Shown here in pieces: positions 25,586 to 37,405 of a stretch of DNA of 64,000 nucleotides. Numbering within the stretch: position 1 is the first letter of the stretch; every line of letters begins with the position of its first letter. This DNA comes from Pseudomonas saponiphila (GTDB taxonomy: Bacteria > Pseudomonadota > Gammaproteobacteria > Pseudomonadales > Pseudomonadaceae): the NCBI RefSeq assembly GCF_900105185.1, contig NZ_FNTJ01000002.1, positions 1,240,001-1,304,000 of the forward strand, given 5' to 3'. The position numbers and the translations under genes were made by a program. The notes under the pieces are model-generated. The model worked only from the letters and a program-made list of their open reading frames with translations. It was not told the origin of the DNA and did no database searches.

Positions 25586-27499
25586 TTGAACGACATGGCA
25601 AAGAATCTGATCCTGTGGTTGATCATCGCTGCCGTCCTGGTGACGGTGATGAACAACTTCTCCAGCCCTAACGAGCCGCAGACCCTCAACTATTCCGACT
25701 TCATCCAGCAAGTTAAGGATGGCAAGGTCGAGCGCGTAGCGGTTGATGGCTACGTGATTACCGGCAAGCGTAATGATGGTGACAGCTTCAAGACCATCCG
25801 TCCTGCAATCCAGGACAATGGTCTGATCGGCGATCTGGTGGATAACCACGTGGTAGTCGAGGGCAAGCAGCCAGAGCAACAAAGTATCTGGACTCAACTG
25901 CTGGTCGCCAGCTTCCCTATCCTGGTGATCATTGCAGTGTTCATGTTCTTCATGCGCCAGATGCAGGGTGGTGCTGGAGGCAAGGGCGGGCCGATGAGCT
26001 TCGGCAAGAGCAAGGCACGCCTGCTGTCCGAAGATCAGGTCAAGACCACTTTGGCTGACGTCGCTGGTTGCGACGAGGCGAAAGAAGAAGTGGGTGAGTT
26101 GGTTGAGTTCCTTCGCGACCCAGGCAAGTTCCAGCGTCTGGGTGGTCGTATTCCTCGCGGTGTGCTGATGGTGGGGCCGCCAGGTACCGGTAAGACTTTG
26201 CTGGCCAAGGCCATTGCTGGCGAGGCCAAGGTTCCGTTCTTCACTATTTCCGGTTCCGACTTCGTCGAGATGTTTGTTGGTGTGGGTGCTAGCCGCGTTC
26301 GCGATATGTTCGAACAGGCAAAGAAACATGCGCCTTGCATCATCTTTATCGACGAGATTGATGCGGTCGGTCGTCATCGTGGTGCTGGCATGGGCGGCGG
26401 TCATGATGAGCGTGAGCAGACTCTCAACCAATTGCTGGTTGAGATGGACGGCTTTGAAATGAACGATGGCATCATTGTGATCGCTGCTACCAACCGTCCT
26501 GATGTACTGGACCCGGCACTGCTGCGTCCAGGTCGTTTCGACCGGCAAGTGGTGGTTGGTCTGCCGGACATTCGTGGTCGCGAACAGATCCTCAAAGTGC
26601 ATATGCGCAAAGTGCCAATGGGTGAAGATGTCGCACCCGCGGTGATCGCTCGTGGCACCCCGGGTTTCTCCGGTGCCGACTTGGCCAACCTGGTCAACGA
26701 AGCCTCGCTGTTTGCTGCACGTGCCGGCAAGCGCATCGTTGAAATGAAAGAGTTTGAACTGGCCAAGGACAAGATCATGATGGGCGCTGAGCGCAAATCC
26801 ATGGTCATGTCCGAGAAAGAAAAGCAGAACACCGCTTATCACGAAGCAGGTCACGCCATTGTCGGTCGAGTCGTACCTGAGCATGATCCGGTCTACAAAG
26901 TCTCGATCATTCCTCGCGGCCGTGCGTTGGGTGTCACCATGTTCCTGCCGGAAGAAGACCGTTACAGCCTGTCCAAGCGGGCCCTGATCAGTCAGATCTG
27001 CTCGCTCTATGGTGGCCGTATCGCAGAAGAGATGACTCTTGGTTTTGACGGTGTAACCACCGGGGCATCCAACGACATCATGCGTGCGAGCCAGATCGCT
27101 CGGAACATGGTTACCAAATGGGGTCTATCCGAAAAGCTCGGTCCGTTGATGTACGCGGAAGAAGAGGGCGAAGTGTTCCTGGGGCGCAGTGCAGGCAGTC
27201 AGCACGCCAGCCTGTCCGCTGAAACGGCGAAACTGATCGACTCTGAAGTGCGCAGCATCATTGATCAGTGCTACGGCACTGCCAAGCAGATCCTGACCGA
27301 CAACCGCGACAAGCTGGACGCCATGGCGGATGCCTTGATGAAGTACGAAACCATCGATGCTGACCAGATTGACGACATCATGGCCGGGCGCGCTCCACGT
27401 GAACCTCGTGATTGGGAGGGCGGTTCGGGCACTACTCCTCCAGTGGTGCAAAACGAACGTCCGGAAACACCCATCGGCGGTCCTGCTGCCGACCACTAA
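25586..27499 (+). CDS. ftsH: ATP-dependent zinc metalloprotease FtsH
   Basis: This 637-residue membrane AAA+ protease degrades proteins such as RpoH and LpxC. Two N-terminal transmembrane segments ([14 protein letters not shown] and [19 protein letters not shown]) flank a periplasmic domain. The AAA module has [18 protein letters not shown] and [17 protein letters not shown]. The protease domain has HEAGH for zinc. TTG 25586 has AGAGGG 7 bases upstream, so I prefer it. The alternative ATG at 25595 is three codons later and less well spaced. Confidence 0.98.
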   Translation: MNDMAKNLILWLIIAAVLVTVMNNFSSPNEPQTLNYSDFIQQVKDGKVERVAVDGYVITGKRNDGDSFKTIRPAIQDNGLIGDLVDNHVVVEGKQPEQQSIWTQLLVASFPILVIIAVFMFFMRQMQGGAGGKGGPMSFGKSKARLLSEDQVKTTLADVAGCDEAKEEVGELVEFLRDPGKFQRLGGRIPRGVLMVGPPGTGKTLLAKAIAGEAKVPFFTISGSDFVEMFVGVGASRVRDMFEQAKKHAPCIIFIDEIDAVGRHRGAGMGGGHDEREQTLNQLLVEMDGFEMNDGIIVIAATNRPDVLDPALLRPGRFDRQVVVGLPDIRGREQILKVHMRKVPMGEDVAPAVIARGTPGFSGADLANLVNEASLFAARAGKRIVEMKEFELAKDKIMMGAERKSMVMSEKEKQNTAYHEAGHAIVGRVVPEHDPVYKVSIIPRGRALGVTMFLPEEDRYSLSKRALISQICSLYGGRIAEEMTLGFDGVTTGASNDIMRASQIARNMVTKWGLSEKLGPLMYAEEEGEVFLGRSAGSQHASLSAETAKLIDSEVRSIIDQCYGTAKQILTDNRDKLDAMADALMKYETIDADQIDDIMAGRAPREPRDWEGGSGTTPPVVQNERPETPIGGPAADH

Positions 27500-27507
27500 G
27501 GTTCTAA

Positions 27508-28359
27508 ATGACTTCTGTCCCATCCTCTACCCGGTTGCCTTGCGGCAACCGGGTTCTTGATTTGGCCCGTGTGCATGTCATGGGCATTCTCAATGTAACC
27601 CCTGATTCCTTCTCCGATGGCGGTCGCTTCAGTCAGCTGGATGTCGCCTTGCGGCACGCCGAGGCCATGGTCCTGGCGGGTGCTACGCTCATCGATATTG
27701 GTGGCGAGTCGACGCGGCCGGGCGCCCGTGCGGTTTCGCCACTGGAAGAGTTGGAGCGTGTGGCACCGGTTGTGGAGCGAATTAATCGCGAGTTGGATGT
27801 GGTTATTTCCGTTGATACCTCGACGCCGGCGGTCATGCGTGAAACGGCTCGCCTGGGAGCAGGGTTGATCAATGATGTGCGCGCATTGCGCCGTGATGGT
27901 GCCCTGGATGCGGCGGCTGCTACTGGTTTGCCTGTATGCCTGATGCATATGCTCGGTGAGCCTGGCGATATGCAGGACAGCCCGCATTACCAGGACGTCA
28001 CTCGGGAGGTGAGTGAGTTTTTGATTGAGCGGATGGCAGTGTGTGCGTCGGCGGGAATCGAGGCTGAGCGGATTGTCCTTGATCCGGGCTTTGGTTTTGC
28101 CAAGACCCTGCAGCACAACTTGAGTCTGTTCAAACATATGGAGGCCTTGCATGCCCTTGGGCGCCCCCTGCTGGTTGGGGTGTCGCGCAAGAGCATGATT
28201 GGTCAGTCCCTGAATCGACCTGTAGCCGAGCGATTACACGGCAGTCTGGCACTTGCAGCACTGGCGGTGACCAAGGGCGCGAAGATTATCCGCGTCCATG
28301 ATGTTGCTGAAACGGTGGATGTGGTGCGAATGATTGCGGTAGTGGAATCCGCCGAATAA
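27508..28359 (+). CDS. folP: Dihydropteroate synthase
   Basis: This 283-residue enzyme joins p-aminobenzoate to the pterin diphosphate in folate synthesis and is the sulfonamide target. The signature [17 protein letters not shown] appears near residue 25 and [12 protein letters not shown] near residue 60. The C-terminal substrate lysine and SR motif are in [11 protein letters not shown]. It starts 8 bp after ftsH and is 16 bp from glmM, the usual ftsH-folP-glmM cluster. Confidence 0.97.
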   Translation: MTSVPSSTRLPCGNRVLDLARVHVMGILNVTPDSFSDGGRFSQLDVALRHAEAMVLAGATLIDIGGESTRPGARAVSPLEELERVAPVVERINRELDVVISVDTSTPAVMRETARLGAGLINDVRALRRDGALDAAAATGLPVCLMHMLGEPGDMQDSPHYQDVTREVSEFLIERMAVCASAGIEAERIVLDPGFGFAKTLQHNLSLFKHMEALHALGRPLLVGVSRKSMIGQSLNRPVAERLHGSLALAALAVTKGAKIIRVHDVAETVDVVRMIAVVESAE

Positions 28360-28375
28360 GAATGATGGAGTACTT

Positions 28376-29713
28376 ATGACGAAGAAATACTTTGGCACCG
28401 ACGGCATTCGTGGTCGTGTGGGCGAATACCCCATTACTCCAGACTTCATGCTCAAGCTCGGCTGGGCGGCAGGCATGGCTTTCCGCAGCATGGGTGCTTG
28501 CCGTGTACTGGTGGGCAAGGACACGCGTATCTCTGGCTATATGTTCGAGTCGGCCCTGGAGGCTGGATTGTCCGCCGCCGGCGCGGATGTGATGTTGTTG
28601 GGGCCGATGCCAACGCCGGCGATCGCTTATCTGACGCGCACCTTTCACGCCGAAGCGGGCATTGTCATCAGTGCTTCGCACAACCCTCACGATGACAACG
28701 GCATCAAATTCTTTTCGGGCGAAGGCACCAAGCTGCCCGATGAAGTGGAACTGATGATCGAAGAGTTGCTGGACGCTCCAATGACTGTTGTGGAGTCAAG
28801 CAAGCTCGGCAAAGTGTCGCGAATCAATGATGCCTCGGGGCGGTACATCGAGTTCTGCAAGAGCAGCGTGCCTTCCAGCACCAGCTTTGCTGGCTTGAAG
28901 ATCGTGCTGGACTGCGCCCATGGTGCTACCTACAAGGTTGCGCCCAGCGTGTTCCGTGAGTTGGGTGCGCAAGTAACGGTGCTTAGCGCGCAACCTAACG
29001 GCTTGAACATCAACGAGAACTGCGGTTCGACTCACATGGCGCAATTGCAGGCTGCGGTTCTCGCTGAGCATGCGGATCTGGGTATCGCCTTCGACGGTGA
29101 TGGTGACCGGGTGCTGATGGTCGATCAGACCGGTGCGATCGTTGATGGTGACGAGTTGTTGTTCATCATCGCTCGTGATCTGCATGAGCGTGACAAGTTG
29201 CAGGGCGGCGTGGTCGGTACTCTCATGAGTAACCTCGGTCTTGAGTTGGCGTTGGCGGATCTGGGTATTCCCTTTGTGCGAGCCAATGTTGGCGACCGTT
29301 ATGTGATTGCTGAACTGCTTGAGCGTAACTGGTTGGTGGGTGGAGAGAATTCCGGCCATATCGTTTGCTTTCGTCACGCGACCACCGGTGATGCGATCAT
29401 CGCCGCGCTGCAGGTGCTGATGGCGCTCAAGGCGCGTGGTGAAAGCCTGGCGCAATCACGACAAGGGCTGCGCAAATGCCCGCAAGTGCTGGTCAATGTC
29501 CGTTTTGGTGGCGGCGACAGTCCGGTTGAGCATCCTGCTGTGAAAGAGGCTTGCGAGCGCGTCACGAGCGCCATGGCGGGGCGTGGCCGGGTTTTGCTGC
29601 GCAAGTCCGGTACTGAGCCGTTGGTGCGTGTCATGGTCGAAGGTGACGATGAAGCGCAGGTTCGAGCCTACGCCGACGAGCTGGCAAAGCTTGTTGCTGA
29701 AGTTTCTGCCTGA
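28376..29713 (+). CDS. glmM: Phosphoglucosamine mutase
   Basis: This 445-residue enzyme converts glucosamine-6-P to glucosamine-1-P for peptidoglycan and LPS precursors. The active-site phosphoserine loop is [20 protein letters not shown] near residue 100. The metal-binding loop is [13 protein letters not shown] near residue 240. The sugar-binding motif is GGENSGHI and the phosphate-binding loop is [12 protein letters not shown]. Length is typical. It is transcribed with folP. Confidence 0.98.
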   Translation: MTKKYFGTDGIRGRVGEYPITPDFMLKLGWAAGMAFRSMGACRVLVGKDTRISGYMFESALEAGLSAAGADVMLLGPMPTPAIAYLTRTFHAEAGIVISASHNPHDDNGIKFFSGEGTKLPDEVELMIEELLDAPMTVVESSKLGKVSRINDASGRYIEFCKSSVPSSTSFAGLKIVLDCAHGATYKVAPSVFRELGAQVTVLSAQPNGLNINENCGSTHMAQLQAAVLAEHADLGIAFDGDGDRVLMVDQTGAIVDGDELLFIIARDLHERDKLQGGVVGTLMSNLGLELALADLGIPFVRANVGDRYVIAELLERNWLVGGENSGHIVCFRHATTGDAIIAALQVLMALKARGESLAQSRQGLRKCPQVLVNVRFGGGDSPVEHPAVKEACERVTSAMAGRGRVLLRKSGTEPLVRVMVEGDDEAQVRAYADELAKLVAEVSA

Positions 29714-29779
29714 TTTCGGCTTGCCAGTGTTGTTTTGGTTGGGTAACATCTGCGCCCACTTTGACCGACGAGGTACAGC

Positions 29780-30535
29780 ATGCGTCGCCCTATGGTAGCT
29801 GGTAACTGGAAGATGCACGGTACCCGCGCCAGCGTCGCTGAGCTGATCAATGGCCTTCGTCATCTGGCCTTGCCAAGCGGTGTTGATGTCGCGGTATTCC
29901 CGCCTTGCTTGTATATCAATCAAGTGATTGATGGCTTGAAAGGCAAGTCGATTCAGGTCGGCGCGCAGAACTCTGCGGTGGAATCCATGCAAGGTGCGTT
30001 GACAGGCGAAATCGCCCCGAGTCAATTAGTGGATGCAGGTTGCTCCCTGGTGCTGGTTGGGCACTCCGAGCGCCGCCTGATCATGGGCGAGCGTGACGCG
30101 ACGCTCAATCGCAAGTTCGCAGCAGCGCAGGCCTGTGGTTTGAAGCCGGTTCTGTGTGTAGGGGAAACCCTTGAGCAGCGCGAGGCTGGTAAGACTCTGG
30201 AGGTTGTCGGGCGTCAGCTGGGCAGCATCATCGAAGAGTTGGGTGTTGGTGCTTTCGCCAATGCAGTTATCGCCTACGAGCCGGTCTGGGCCATTGGTAC
30301 CGGGCTGACTGCAACACCGCAACAAGCGCAGGATGTGCACGCAGCCATTCGCGCGCAGTTGGCGGCAGAGAATTCTGAAGTGGCACGAGGAGTGCGGCTT
30401 CTATACGGCGGCAGCGTGAAGGCGGCCAATGCGGTCGAACTGTTCGGCATGCCGGATATCGATGGGGGGCTCATTGGTGGAGCGTCCCTGAATGCAGATG
30501 AGTTCGGTGCGATCTGTCGCGCCGCGGGAAACTGA
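29780..30535 (+). CDS. tpiA: Triosephosphate isomerase
   Basis: This 251-residue TIM barrel interconverts glyceraldehyde-3-P and dihydroxyacetone-P. Catalytic residues are visible as Lys in GNWKMHG, His in VGHSERR and Glu in [11 protein letters not shown]. The phosphate gripper loops are YGGSVKAAN and GGLIGGASL. Length matches the family. The secG ATG follows 4 bp after the stop. Confidence 0.98.
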   Translation: MRRPMVAGNWKMHGTRASVAELINGLRHLALPSGVDVAVFPPCLYINQVIDGLKGKSIQVGAQNSAVESMQGALTGEIAPSQLVDAGCSLVLVGHSERRLIMGERDATLNRKFAAAQACGLKPVLCVGETLEQREAGKTLEVVGRQLGSIIEELGVGAFANAVIAYEPVWAIGTGLTATPQQAQDVHAAIRAQLAAENSEVARGVRLLYGGSVKAANAVELFGMPDIDGGLIGGASLNADEFGAICRAAGN

Positions 30536-30539
30536 AAAA

Positions 30540-30923
30540 ATGCTGGAAACAGTCGTAGTCGTTTTTCATCTGCTGGGTGCCCTGGGCGTAGTTGCTCTGG
30601 TTTTGCTGCAGCAGGGTAAAGGTGCCGATGCTGGCGCGTCTTTCGGTGCAGGTGCTTCAAATACTGTGTTCGGAAGCCAAGGAACCTCTACCTTTCTTAG
30701 TAAGTTTACTGCTATACTTGCCGCCGGTTTCTTCATAACCAGCTTGGGGTTAGGTTACTTTGCTAAAGAGAAAGCTCATCAGCTGACTCAAGTAGGTTTG
30801 CCAGATCCAGCAGTACTTGAAGTACCAAAGCAAAAACCGGCTTCTGATGATGTCCCGGTGCTCCAAGAGCAAAAGTCGGCCAACAGTGCGACTGACGTAC
30901 CTCCAGCTCCAGAGCAGAAGTAA
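30540..30923 (+). CDS. secG: Preprotein translocase subunit SecG
   Basis: This 127-residue component of the SecYEG channel has two transmembrane segments ([21 protein letters not shown] and [20 protein letters not shown]) joined by the conserved [20 protein letters not shown] loop. The C-terminal tail is long and Pro/Gln-rich. I start at MLETVVVV (ATG 30540). An upstream in-frame start lies inside tpiA. A tRNA gene follows 29 bp downstream. Confidence 0.95.
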   Translation: MLETVVVVFHLLGALGVVALVLLQQGKGADAGASFGAGASNTVFGSQGTSTFLSKFTAILAAGFFITSLGLGYFAKEKAHQLTQVGLPDPAVLEVPKQKPASDDVPVLQEQKSANSATDVPPAPEQK

Positions 30924-30952
30924 GAAGAGTTTCACGCAGTAACGTAGTCTAT

Positions 30953-31038
30953 GCCGAGGTGGTGGAATTGGTAGACACGCAACCTTGAGGTGGTTGTGCC
31001 CATAGGGTGTAGGGGTTCGAGTCCCCTTCTCGGTACCA
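30953..31038 (+). tRNA. tRNA-Leu(GAG)
   Basis: The 86-nt gene folds as a class II tRNA with acceptor GCCGAGG, a long variable arm and an encoded CCA end. The anticodon loop TTGAGGT gives GAG at 30987-30989, reading CUU/CUC leucine codons. It lies between secG and the initiator tRNA. Confidence 0.95.
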
Positions 31039-31048
31039 ATTGTCAGGA

Positions 31049-31073
31049 GAGCCCGCTGTTGCGGGCTTTCTTG
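31049..31073 (+). terminator. Terminator after tRNA-Leu
   Basis: AGCCCGC-TGTT-GCGGGCT is followed by TTCTTGT. It closes the secG/tRNA-Leu transcript. Confidence 0.8.
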
Positions 31074-31089
31074 TAGGTGGAAGGTTACA

Positions 31090-31118
31090 TTGACCCAAAA
31101 AGGGATCGGTCGTATACT
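31090..31118 (+). promoter_or_regulatory. Sigma-70 promoter of the tRNA-fMet/rimP-nusA-infB operon
   Basis: TTGACC (31090-31095) and TATACT (31113-31118) are separated by exactly 17 bases. The tRNA begins 17 bases after the -10 element. Near-consensus strength suits a stable RNA promoter. Confidence 0.88.
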
Positions 31119-31134
31119 TCCGCCCCAGCTTTGT

Positions 31135-31211
<77 letters not shown>

Positions 31212-31221
31212 GTTTTAGCGG

Positions 31222-31246
31222 AGCCCCTTTTCAGGGGCTTTTTGTT
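31222..31246 (+). terminator. First terminator after tRNA-fMet
   Basis: AGCCCC-TTTTCA-GGGGCT is followed by TTTTGTT. It lies 10 bp after the tRNA and ahead of rimP, so it must be partly read through if rimP depends on the tRNA promoter. Confidence 0.8.
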
Positions 31247-31261
31247 AGCTGGACACTTTAC

Positions 31262-31315
31262 AACGCCGCTATTCAACGGCGTTTCCGGGATGGGCGCTTC
31301 GCCCATTTTTTATTT
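31262..31315 (+). terminator. Two further hairpins before rimP
   Basis: AACGCCG/CGGCGTT forms a stem at 31262-31283. ATGGGCG-CTT-CGCCCAT with a long T-rich tail forms a strong intrinsic terminator at 31290-31315. With the preceding one this makes three hairpins between the tRNA and rimP, suggesting attenuation or processing sites. Confidence 0.75.
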
Positions 31316-31341
31316 GCACAAGCATGCACGAGGGGGTTCAG

Positions 31342-31800
31342 GTGTCGAGCAAGCTAGAACAGTTGCAGGCCTTGTTGGCCCCGGTGGTCGTGGCCCTTGG
31401 CTATGAATGCTGGGGTATTGAGTTTTCGGCTCAGGGTCGCCACTCATTGTTGCGCGTTTATATCGATAAAGAAGGCGGCGTGTTGGTGGACGATTGCGCC
31501 ATCGTCAGCCGTCAGATCAGTGGTGTTCTCGACGTGGAAGACCCGATCTCCGTTGAATACACCCTTGAAGTTTCCTCTCCTGGCATGGAACGCCCGCTGT
31601 TCACCCTTGAACAGTTTGCCAAGTATGTCGGTGAGCAAGTGAAGATCAAGCTGCGCTCGCCCTTCGAAGGTCGGCGTAATTTTCAGGGCCTTCTCCGCGG
31701 GGTGGAGGAGCAGGACGTCGTGGTGCAGGTAGATGATCACGAGTTTCTGTTGCCGATCGATATGATCGACAAGGCCAACATTATTCCCAGTTTTGACTGA
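31342..31800 (+). CDS. rimP: Ribosome maturation factor RimP (GTG start)
   Basis: This 152-residue factor is needed for 30S subunit assembly. It begins [15 protein letters not shown] and has the conserved [27 protein letters not shown] and [16 protein letters not shown] segments. GTG 31342 has GAGGGGG 6 bases upstream. The ATG at 31324 precedes that ribosome-binding site and is less likely. It is followed by nusA. Confidence 0.95.
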   Translation: MSSKLEQLQALLAPVVVALGYECWGIEFSAQGRHSLLRVYIDKEGGVLVDDCAIVSRQISGVLDVEDPISVEYTLEVSSPGMERPLFTLEQFAKYVGEQVKIKLRSPFEGRRNFQGLLRGVEEQDVVVQVDDHEFLLPIDMIDKANIIPSFD

Positions 31801-31847
31801 GACGCGGATCCCGCGGATCCAATGGCTTGCGAAAGGCGAGGCGTACG

Positions 31848-33329
31848 ATGAGCAAAGAAGTACTGCTGGTTGTTGAGTCGGTATCCAATGAAAAGGGTGT
31901 ACCGGCAAGCGTGATTTTTGAAGCGCTGGAGCTGGCTCTGGCCACTGCTACCAAAAAGCGTTTTGAGGACGAAGTGGACCTGCGTGTGGAAATCAATCGC
32001 CACACTGGTTCCTACGAGACTTTCCGTCGCTGGACGGTGGTCGAAGAGGCCGATCTGGATGATCCTGCGGTCGAAACCTGGTTGAGCAAGGCTCGTGAAA
32101 CCCATCCCGACGCCAAAGTCGGTGATGTGATCGAAGAGAAAATCGAATCCATCGAGTTCGGCCGCATCGCTGCCCAGACCGCCAAGCAGGTCATTGTGCA
32201 GAAGGTTCGCGAAGCCGAGCGCGCACAGGTAGTTGATGCCTATCGCGAGCGCCTGGGTGAAATCATCTCCGGCACCGTGAAAAAAGTGACACGTGACAAC
32301 GTGATCGTCGACCTGGGCAACAACGCCGAAGCGTTGCTGGCCCGTGAAGACATCATCTCCCGTGAGACTTTCCGGGTTGGCGTGCGTCTGCGCGCGCTGC
32401 TCAAGGAAATCCGCACCGAGAACCGCGGCCCGCAGCTGATCCTGTCGCGTACCGCGCCGGAAATGCTGATCGAGCTGTTCCGTATCGAAGTGCCGGAAAT
32501 TGCCGAAGGCCTGATCGAAGTAATGGCCGCCTCCCGTGATCCGGGTTCGCGGGCCAAGATCGCAGTCCGCTCCAAAGACAAGCGCATCGACCCGCAGGGC
32601 GCGTGCATTGGCATGCGCGGTTCGCGCGTCCAGGCCGTTTCCGGCGAGTTGGGCGGCGAGCGTGTGGACATCGTCCTGTGGGACGAGAACCCGGCGCAGT
32701 TCGTGATCAATGCCATGTCGCCGGCTGAGGTCGCGGCAATTATCGTTGACGAAGATGCCCATGCCATGGACATCGCCGTTGGCGCAGACAACCTGGCTCA
32801 GGCCATTGGTCGCGGTGGTCAGAACGTGCGTCTGGCCAGCCAATTGACTGGCTGGACCCTGAACGTGATGACCGAATCGGACATCCAGGCCAAGCAGCAA
32901 GCAGAAACCGGCGACATCCTGCGCAATTTCATCGACGAGTTGGAAGTCGATGAAGAACTGGCACAGGTTCTGGTTGATGAAGGCTTCACCAGCCTGGAAG
33001 AGATTGCCTACGTACCGCTGGAAGAAATGCTCAACATCGACGGCTTTGACGAAGACATCGTCAACGAGCTTCGCGCTCGGGCCAAGGATCGCTTGTTGAC
33101 TAAAGCCATCGCTACTGAGGAAAAGCTGGCAGACGCCCATCCGGCCGAAGACCTGCTCTCGCTTGAGGGTATGGACAAGGATTTGGCGATGGAACTGGCG
33201 GTGCGCGGCGTAATTACCCGCGAAGACCTGGCCGAGCAGTCTATTGACGACCTGCTCGACATCGACGGCATTGACGATGATCGTGCCGGCAAGTTGATCA
33301 TGGCCGCCCGAGCCCACTGGTTCGAGTAA
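31848..33329 (+). CDS. nusA: Transcription termination/antitermination factor NusA
   Basis: This 493-residue RNA polymerase-binding protein has an N-terminal domain (residues 1-130), an S1 domain ([20 protein letters not shown]), and two KH domains with GxxG loops ([12 protein letters not shown] and [13 protein letters not shown]). Two C-terminal acidic repeats follow ([17 protein letters not shown] and [19 protein letters not shown]). Length matches E. coli NusA (495). It lies between rimP and infB, the conserved order. Confidence 0.98.
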   Translation: MSKEVLLVVESVSNEKGVPASVIFEALELALATATKKRFEDEVDLRVEINRHTGSYETFRRWTVVEEADLDDPAVETWLSKARETHPDAKVGDVIEEKIESIEFGRIAAQTAKQVIVQKVREAERAQVVDAYRERLGEIISGTVKKVTRDNVIVDLGNNAEALLAREDIISRETFRVGVRLRALLKEIRTENRGPQLILSRTAPEMLIELFRIEVPEIAEGLIEVMAASRDPGSRAKIAVRSKDKRIDPQGACIGMRGSRVQAVSGELGGERVDIVLWDENPAQFVINAMSPAEVAAIIVDEDAHAMDIAVGADNLAQAIGRGGQNVRLASQLTGWTLNVMTESDIQAKQQAETGDILRNFIDELEVDEELAQVLVDEGFTSLEEIAYVPLEEMLNIDGFDEDIVNELRARAKDRLLTKAIATEEKLADAHPAEDLLSLEGMDKDLAMELAVRGVITREDLAEQSIDDLLDIDGIDDDRAGKLIMAARAHWFE

Positions 33330-33356
33330 TTAGGCGCGGCCTGAGGAGAGAAGTGC

Positions 33357-35873
33357 ATGACGCAAGTCACGGTGAAACAACTGGCCGATGAGGTCAAAAC
33401 ACCGGTAGAGCGCCTGCTGCAGCAGATGCGTGAGGCAGGTCTGCCGCACACCGCCGCCGAGGAACATGTGAGCGACAGTGAGAAGCAATCGTTGCTGACT
33501 CATCTGAAAAGCAGCCACAAGGCGAAGGTGGAAGAACCACGCAAGATCACTTTGCAGCGCAAGACCACCAGCACCCTGCGTGTGGCTGGCAGCAAGAGCA
33601 TCAGCGTTGAAGTGCGCAAGAAGAAAGTCTTCGTGCAGCGCAGCCCGGAAGAAATCGAAGCCGAGCGTCAACGCGAACTGGAAGAACGTCGTGCAGTAGA
33701 AAATGCTGCTCGTCAAAAGGCTGAAGAAGAAGCCAAGCGTCGCGCCGAAGAAGAAGCGCGTCGCCAGCCTGCTCCGGTTGCCGAGCCTGTTGCTGCGCAA
33801 GCCGCTGCAGCCCCAGCACCTGCGCCTGTGGTCGAAACTGTGCAAGAAGCACCGGTGGCCGCTCCGGCACCCGTGGCCGAGCGCAAGAAAGACGAGCAGC
33901 GCCGTCCGGACAAGTCCCGCAACGACGACAACCGTCGCAGCGGCGATGGCGAGCGCAAAAACGCTCCTCATCGTGCTTCGGTCAAGGAAAAGGCCCCGGC
34001 ACCGCGTGTTGCTCCACGTACCACCGACGAAGAAAGCGATGGCTTCCGTCGTGGTGGTCGCGGCAAGGCCAAGCTGAAGAAACGCAATGCTCACGGTTTC
34101 CAGAGCCCGACCGGGCCAGTGGTACGTGACGTGCAGATCGGCGAGACCATCACCGTGGGCGAGTTGGCCCAGCAGATGTCGGTCAAGGCCGCCGAAGTCA
34201 TCAAGTTCATGTTCAAGCTGGGTACTCCAGCCACCATCAACCAGGTTCTGGACCAGGAAACTGCCCAGCTGGTTGCTGAAGAACTGGGCCACAAAGTGAC
34301 CCTGGTCAGCGATACCGCCCTGGAAGATTCCCTGGCCGAGTCCCTGAAATTCGAAGGTGAAGCGGTTGCCCGTGCGCCGGTCGTGACCGTAATGGGCCAC
34401 GTTGACCACGGTAAGACCTCGTTGCTGGACTACATCCGTCGCGCCAAAGTGGCCGCGGGCGAAGCCGGTGGCATTACCCAGCACATCGGTGCCTACCACG
34501 TAGAAACCGAGCGCGGCATGGTCACCTTCCTCGACACCCCTGGTCACGCCGCGTTTACCGCCATGCGTGCCCGTGGTGCCAAGGCCACCGACATCGTGAT
34601 CCTGGTGGTTGCAGCGGACGACGGCGTGATGCCGCAGACCGTTGAAGCTGTTCAGCACGCACAAGCTGCCGGCGTTCCGCTGGTGGTGGCGGTGAACAAG
34701 ATCGACAAGCCGGGCGCCGATCTGGACCGTATCCGCAGTGAACTCTCGGTTCACGGCGTGACCTCGGAAGATTGGGGTGGTGATACGCCGTTCGTACCGG
34801 TCTCCGCGAAAATGGGTACCGGCGTCGACGACCTGCTGGAAGCAGTTCTGCTGCAAGCCGAAGTACTGGAACTCAAGGCGACTCCTTCGGCTCCTGGCCG
34901 TGGTGTCGTGGTTGAATCCCGTCTCGACAAGGGCCGTGGCCCGGTAGCCACCGTGCTGGTTCAGGACGGTACGCTGCGTCAAGGCGACATGGTGCTGGTC
35001 GGCTCGAACTACGGCCGCGTGCGCGCCATGCTCGACGAGAACGGCAAGCCAATCAAGGAAGCCGGTCCTTCCATTCCGGTCGAGATCCTCGGCCTGGACG
35101 GTACCCCGGATGCTGGCGACGAGATGAGCGTAGTGGCCGACGAGAAGAAAGCCCGTGAAGTGGCTCTGTTCCGTCAAGGCAAGTTCCGCGAGGTCAAACT
35201 GGCCCGTGCTCACGCCGGCAAGCTGGAAAACATCTTCGAAAGCATGGGCCAGGAAGAGAAGAAGACGCTCAACATCGTCCTCAAATCCGACGTCCGTGGT
35301 TCGCTGGAAGCTCTGCAAGGCGCTCTGAACGGCCTGGGCAACGACGAAGTGCAAGTGCGCGTAGTGGGCGGCGGCGTCGGTGGTATCACCGAGAGCGATG
35401 CCAACCTGGCACTGGCCTCCAACGCTGTACTGTTCGGCTTCAACGTGCGTGCCGATGCCGGTGCTCGGAAGATCGTCGAGCAGGAAGGTCTGGATATGCG
35501 TTACTACAACGTGATCTACGACATCATCGAAGACGTCAAGAAAGCCCTGACCGGTATGTTGGGCAGCGACGTTCGGGAGAACATCCTGGGTGTTGCCGAA
35601 GTTCGCGACGTGTTCCGCTCGCCGAAGTTTGGTGCGATCGCCGGTTGCATGGTCATCGAAGGTGTCGTGCACCGTAACCGTCCAATCCGCGTACTGCGTG
35701 AAGACATCGTTATCTTCGAAGGCGAGCTGGAATCCCTGCGCCGCTTCAAGGATGACGCGTCCGAAGTGCGTGCCGGCATGGAATGCGGTATCGGCGTGAA
35801 GAGCTACAACGACGTCAAAGTCGGCGACAAGATCGAAGTCTTCGAGAAGGTCCAGGTTGCTCGCAGCCTCTAA
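33357..35873 (+). CDS. infB: Translation initiation factor IF-2
   Basis: This 838-residue GTPase positions initiator tRNA on the 30S subunit. An IF2_N domain (residues 1-50) and a long charged, Ala/Pro/Glu-rich linker (about 80-230) precede the G domain. G motifs are [17 protein letters not shown] and NKIDKP. Beta-barrel domains and the C-terminal fMet-binding domain follow. It is encoded in one operon with the initiator tRNA gene, nusA and rbfA. Confidence 0.98.
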   Translation: MTQVTVKQLADEVKTPVERLLQQMREAGLPHTAAEEHVSDSEKQSLLTHLKSSHKAKVEEPRKITLQRKTTSTLRVAGSKSISVEVRKKKVFVQRSPEEIEAERQRELEERRAVENAARQKAEEEAKRRAEEEARRQPAPVAEPVAAQAAAAPAPAPVVETVQEAPVAAPAPVAERKKDEQRRPDKSRNDDNRRSGDGERKNAPHRASVKEKAPAPRVAPRTTDEESDGFRRGGRGKAKLKKRNAHGFQSPTGPVVRDVQIGETITVGELAQQMSVKAAEVIKFMFKLGTPATINQVLDQETAQLVAEELGHKVTLVSDTALEDSLAESLKFEGEAVARAPVVTVMGHVDHGKTSLLDYIRRAKVAAGEAGGITQHIGAYHVETERGMVTFLDTPGHAAFTAMRARGAKATDIVILVVAADDGVMPQTVEAVQHAQAAGVPLVVAVNKIDKPGADLDRIRSELSVHGVTSEDWGGDTPFVPVSAKMGTGVDDLLEAVLLQAEVLELKATPSAPGRGVVVESRLDKGRGPVATVLVQDGTLRQGDMVLVGSNYGRVRAMLDENGKPIKEAGPSIPVEILGLDGTPDAGDEMSVVADEKKAREVALFRQGKFREVKLARAHAGKLENIFESMGQEEKKTLNIVLKSDVRGSLEALQGALNGLGNDEVQVRVVGGGVGGITESDANLALASNAVLFGFNVRADAGARKIVEQEGLDMRYYNVIYDIIEDVKKALTGMLGSDVRENILGVAEVRDVFRSPKFGAIAGCMVIEGVVHRNRPIRVLREDIVIFEGELESLRRFKDDASEVRAGMECGIGVKSYNDVKVGDKIEVFEKVQVARSL

Positions 35874-35944
35874 CTCGCGCACTTCAAGAGCCCTGGTGGC
35901 CCGCCGCATGCAAGTGCGCGGCGCTTCCAGCGGCCTCTAAACGC

Positions 35945-35979
35945 AACGCCCGGTCTGGCTCCTGCCAGGCCGGGCGTTT
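35945..35979 (+). terminator. Hairpin between infB and rbfA
   Basis: AACGCCCGG...CCGGGCGTTT forms a strong stem with an inner TCTGGC/GCCAG pairing. Only three Ts follow, so it may be an attenuator or processing site inside the operon. Confidence 0.6.
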
Positions 35980-36032
35980 GCCGCTTTCAGACCACACGGG
36001 TTTCACCGTGAGGCAGTAACAGGTAACAAGAC

Positions 36033-36434
36033 ATGGCAAAAGAATACAGCCGTACCCAACGCATCGGTGATCAGATGCAGCGCGAACTGGCGCAATTGAT
36101 CCGTCGCGAAGTCAAGGATCCACGCGTCGGCCTGGTGACTATCACCGCCGTGGAAGTCAGCCGTGATGTCGGTCACGCGAAGATTTTCATCACCGTGATG
36201 GGCCAGGAAAACGCCGAACAAATTGCCCAGAGCATCAAGGTGCTGAACTCGGCGGCAGGCTTCCTGCGCATGCAACTGGCCAAGGAAATGAAGCTGCGCA
36301 GCGTGCCGCAACTGCACTTCCATTACGACGAAAGCGTGGCCCGCGGGGCACACCTGTCGGCCCTGATCGAGCGTGCCGTGGCTGAAGACAGCCAGCATGG
36401 CGACGCGCCTGCCCCTGAAGACGCCAAGGAGTAA
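36033..36434 (+). CDS. rbfA: 30S ribosome-binding factor RbfA
   Basis: This 133-residue cold-shock-related factor binds 16S rRNA during 30S maturation. The single KH-like domain shows [25 protein letters not shown] at the N-terminus, then [17 protein letters not shown] and [15 protein letters not shown]. The C-terminal tail is acidic. Its stop is 3 bp before the truB GTG. Confidence 0.97.
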   Translation: MAKEYSRTQRIGDQMQRELAQLIRREVKDPRVGLVTITAVEVSRDVGHAKIFITVMGQENAEQIAQSIKVLNSAAGFLRMQLAKEMKLRSVPQLHFHYDESVARGAHLSALIERAVAEDSQHGDAPAPEDAKE

Positions 36435-36437
36435 GCG

Positions 36438-37355
36438 GTGGCTCAGGTCAAGCGTATCCGTCGTAACGTCAGCGGCATCATCCTTCTGGACAAGCCCCTG
36501 GGTTTCACCTCCAACGCGGCGCTGCAGAAAGTCCGCTGGCTGCTCAATGCCGAGAAAGCCGGTCATACCGGCAGCCTCGACCCCCTGGCCACCGGTGTTT
36601 TGCCGCTGTGCTTTGGCGAGGCCACCAAGTTCTCGCAATACCTGCTCGATTCCGACAAGGGTTACGAAACCCTGATGCAATTGGGCAAGACCACCACCAC
36701 GGCGGACGCTGAAGGCGAAGTTTTGCAGACCCGTGAAGTGACCGTTGGTCGTGCCGATATCGAAGCGGTATTGCCGGAATTTCGCGGCGAAATCAAACAG
36801 ATACCGCCGATGTACTCAGCCTTGAAGCGTGATGGCCAGCCACTCTACAAACTGGCTCGTGCAGGGGAAGTGGTGGAGCGTGAACCGCGTTCTGTTACTA
36901 TTGCGCGCTTGGAATTACTCGCCTTCGAAGGCGACACTGCGCGCCTGGCGGTGGACTGCAGCAAAGGCACCTATATCCGCACCCTGGTGGAAGATATCGG
37001 TGAAAAACTTGGCTGCGGTGCTTACGTTGCAGAACTGCGACGGACCCAGGCTGGACCTTTCAGCCTGGCCCAGACGGTCACCCTGGAAGAGCTTGAAGCA
37101 GTGCACGCCGAGGGCGGCAATGAAGCGGTAGATCGCTTCCTGATGCCATCGGACAGCGGCCTGCTGGATTGGCCGCTGCTGCAGTTCTCGGAGCACAGCG
37201 CATTCTACTGGCTCAATGGCCAGCCGGTACGTGCCCCGGATGCACCGAAGTTCGGCATGGTGCGGGTACAGGATCACAACGGTCGCTTCATCGGTATCGG
37301 TGAAGTGAGCGAAGACGGGCGCATCGCGCCGCGTCGACTGATTCGGTCAGAATGA
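36438..37355 (+). CDS. truB: tRNA pseudouridine-55 synthase TruB (GTG start)
   Basis: This 305-residue enzyme makes pseudouridine 55 in tRNA. The catalytic aspartate is in [19 protein letters not shown] near residue 48. The RNA-binding segments [21 protein letters not shown] and [15 protein letters not shown] are present, followed by a PUA-like C-terminal domain. GTG 36438 follows GGAGTAAGC and lies 3 bp after rbfA, so the two are probably co-translated. Confidence 0.97.
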   Translation: MAQVKRIRRNVSGIILLDKPLGFTSNAALQKVRWLLNAEKAGHTGSLDPLATGVLPLCFGEATKFSQYLLDSDKGYETLMQLGKTTTTADAEGEVLQTREVTVGRADIEAVLPEFRGEIKQIPPMYSALKRDGQPLYKLARAGEVVEREPRSVTIARLELLAFEGDTARLAVDCSKGTYIRTLVEDIGEKLGCGAYVAELRRTQAGPFSLAQTVTLEELEAVHAEGGNEAVDRFLMPSDSGLLDWPLLQFSEHSAFYWLNGQPVRAPDAPKFGMVRVQDHNGRFIGIGEVSEDGRIAPRRLIRSE

Positions 37356-37405
37356 CCGGACGAGGGTGGCTGTTAACAGGCACGGTCACTACTCATTTAT
37401 AGATA

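Noticed and set aside
33330..35909. An 859-codon minus-strand frame opposite infB
   Set aside because: Antisense shadow of infB; no start signal and no recognisable domain.
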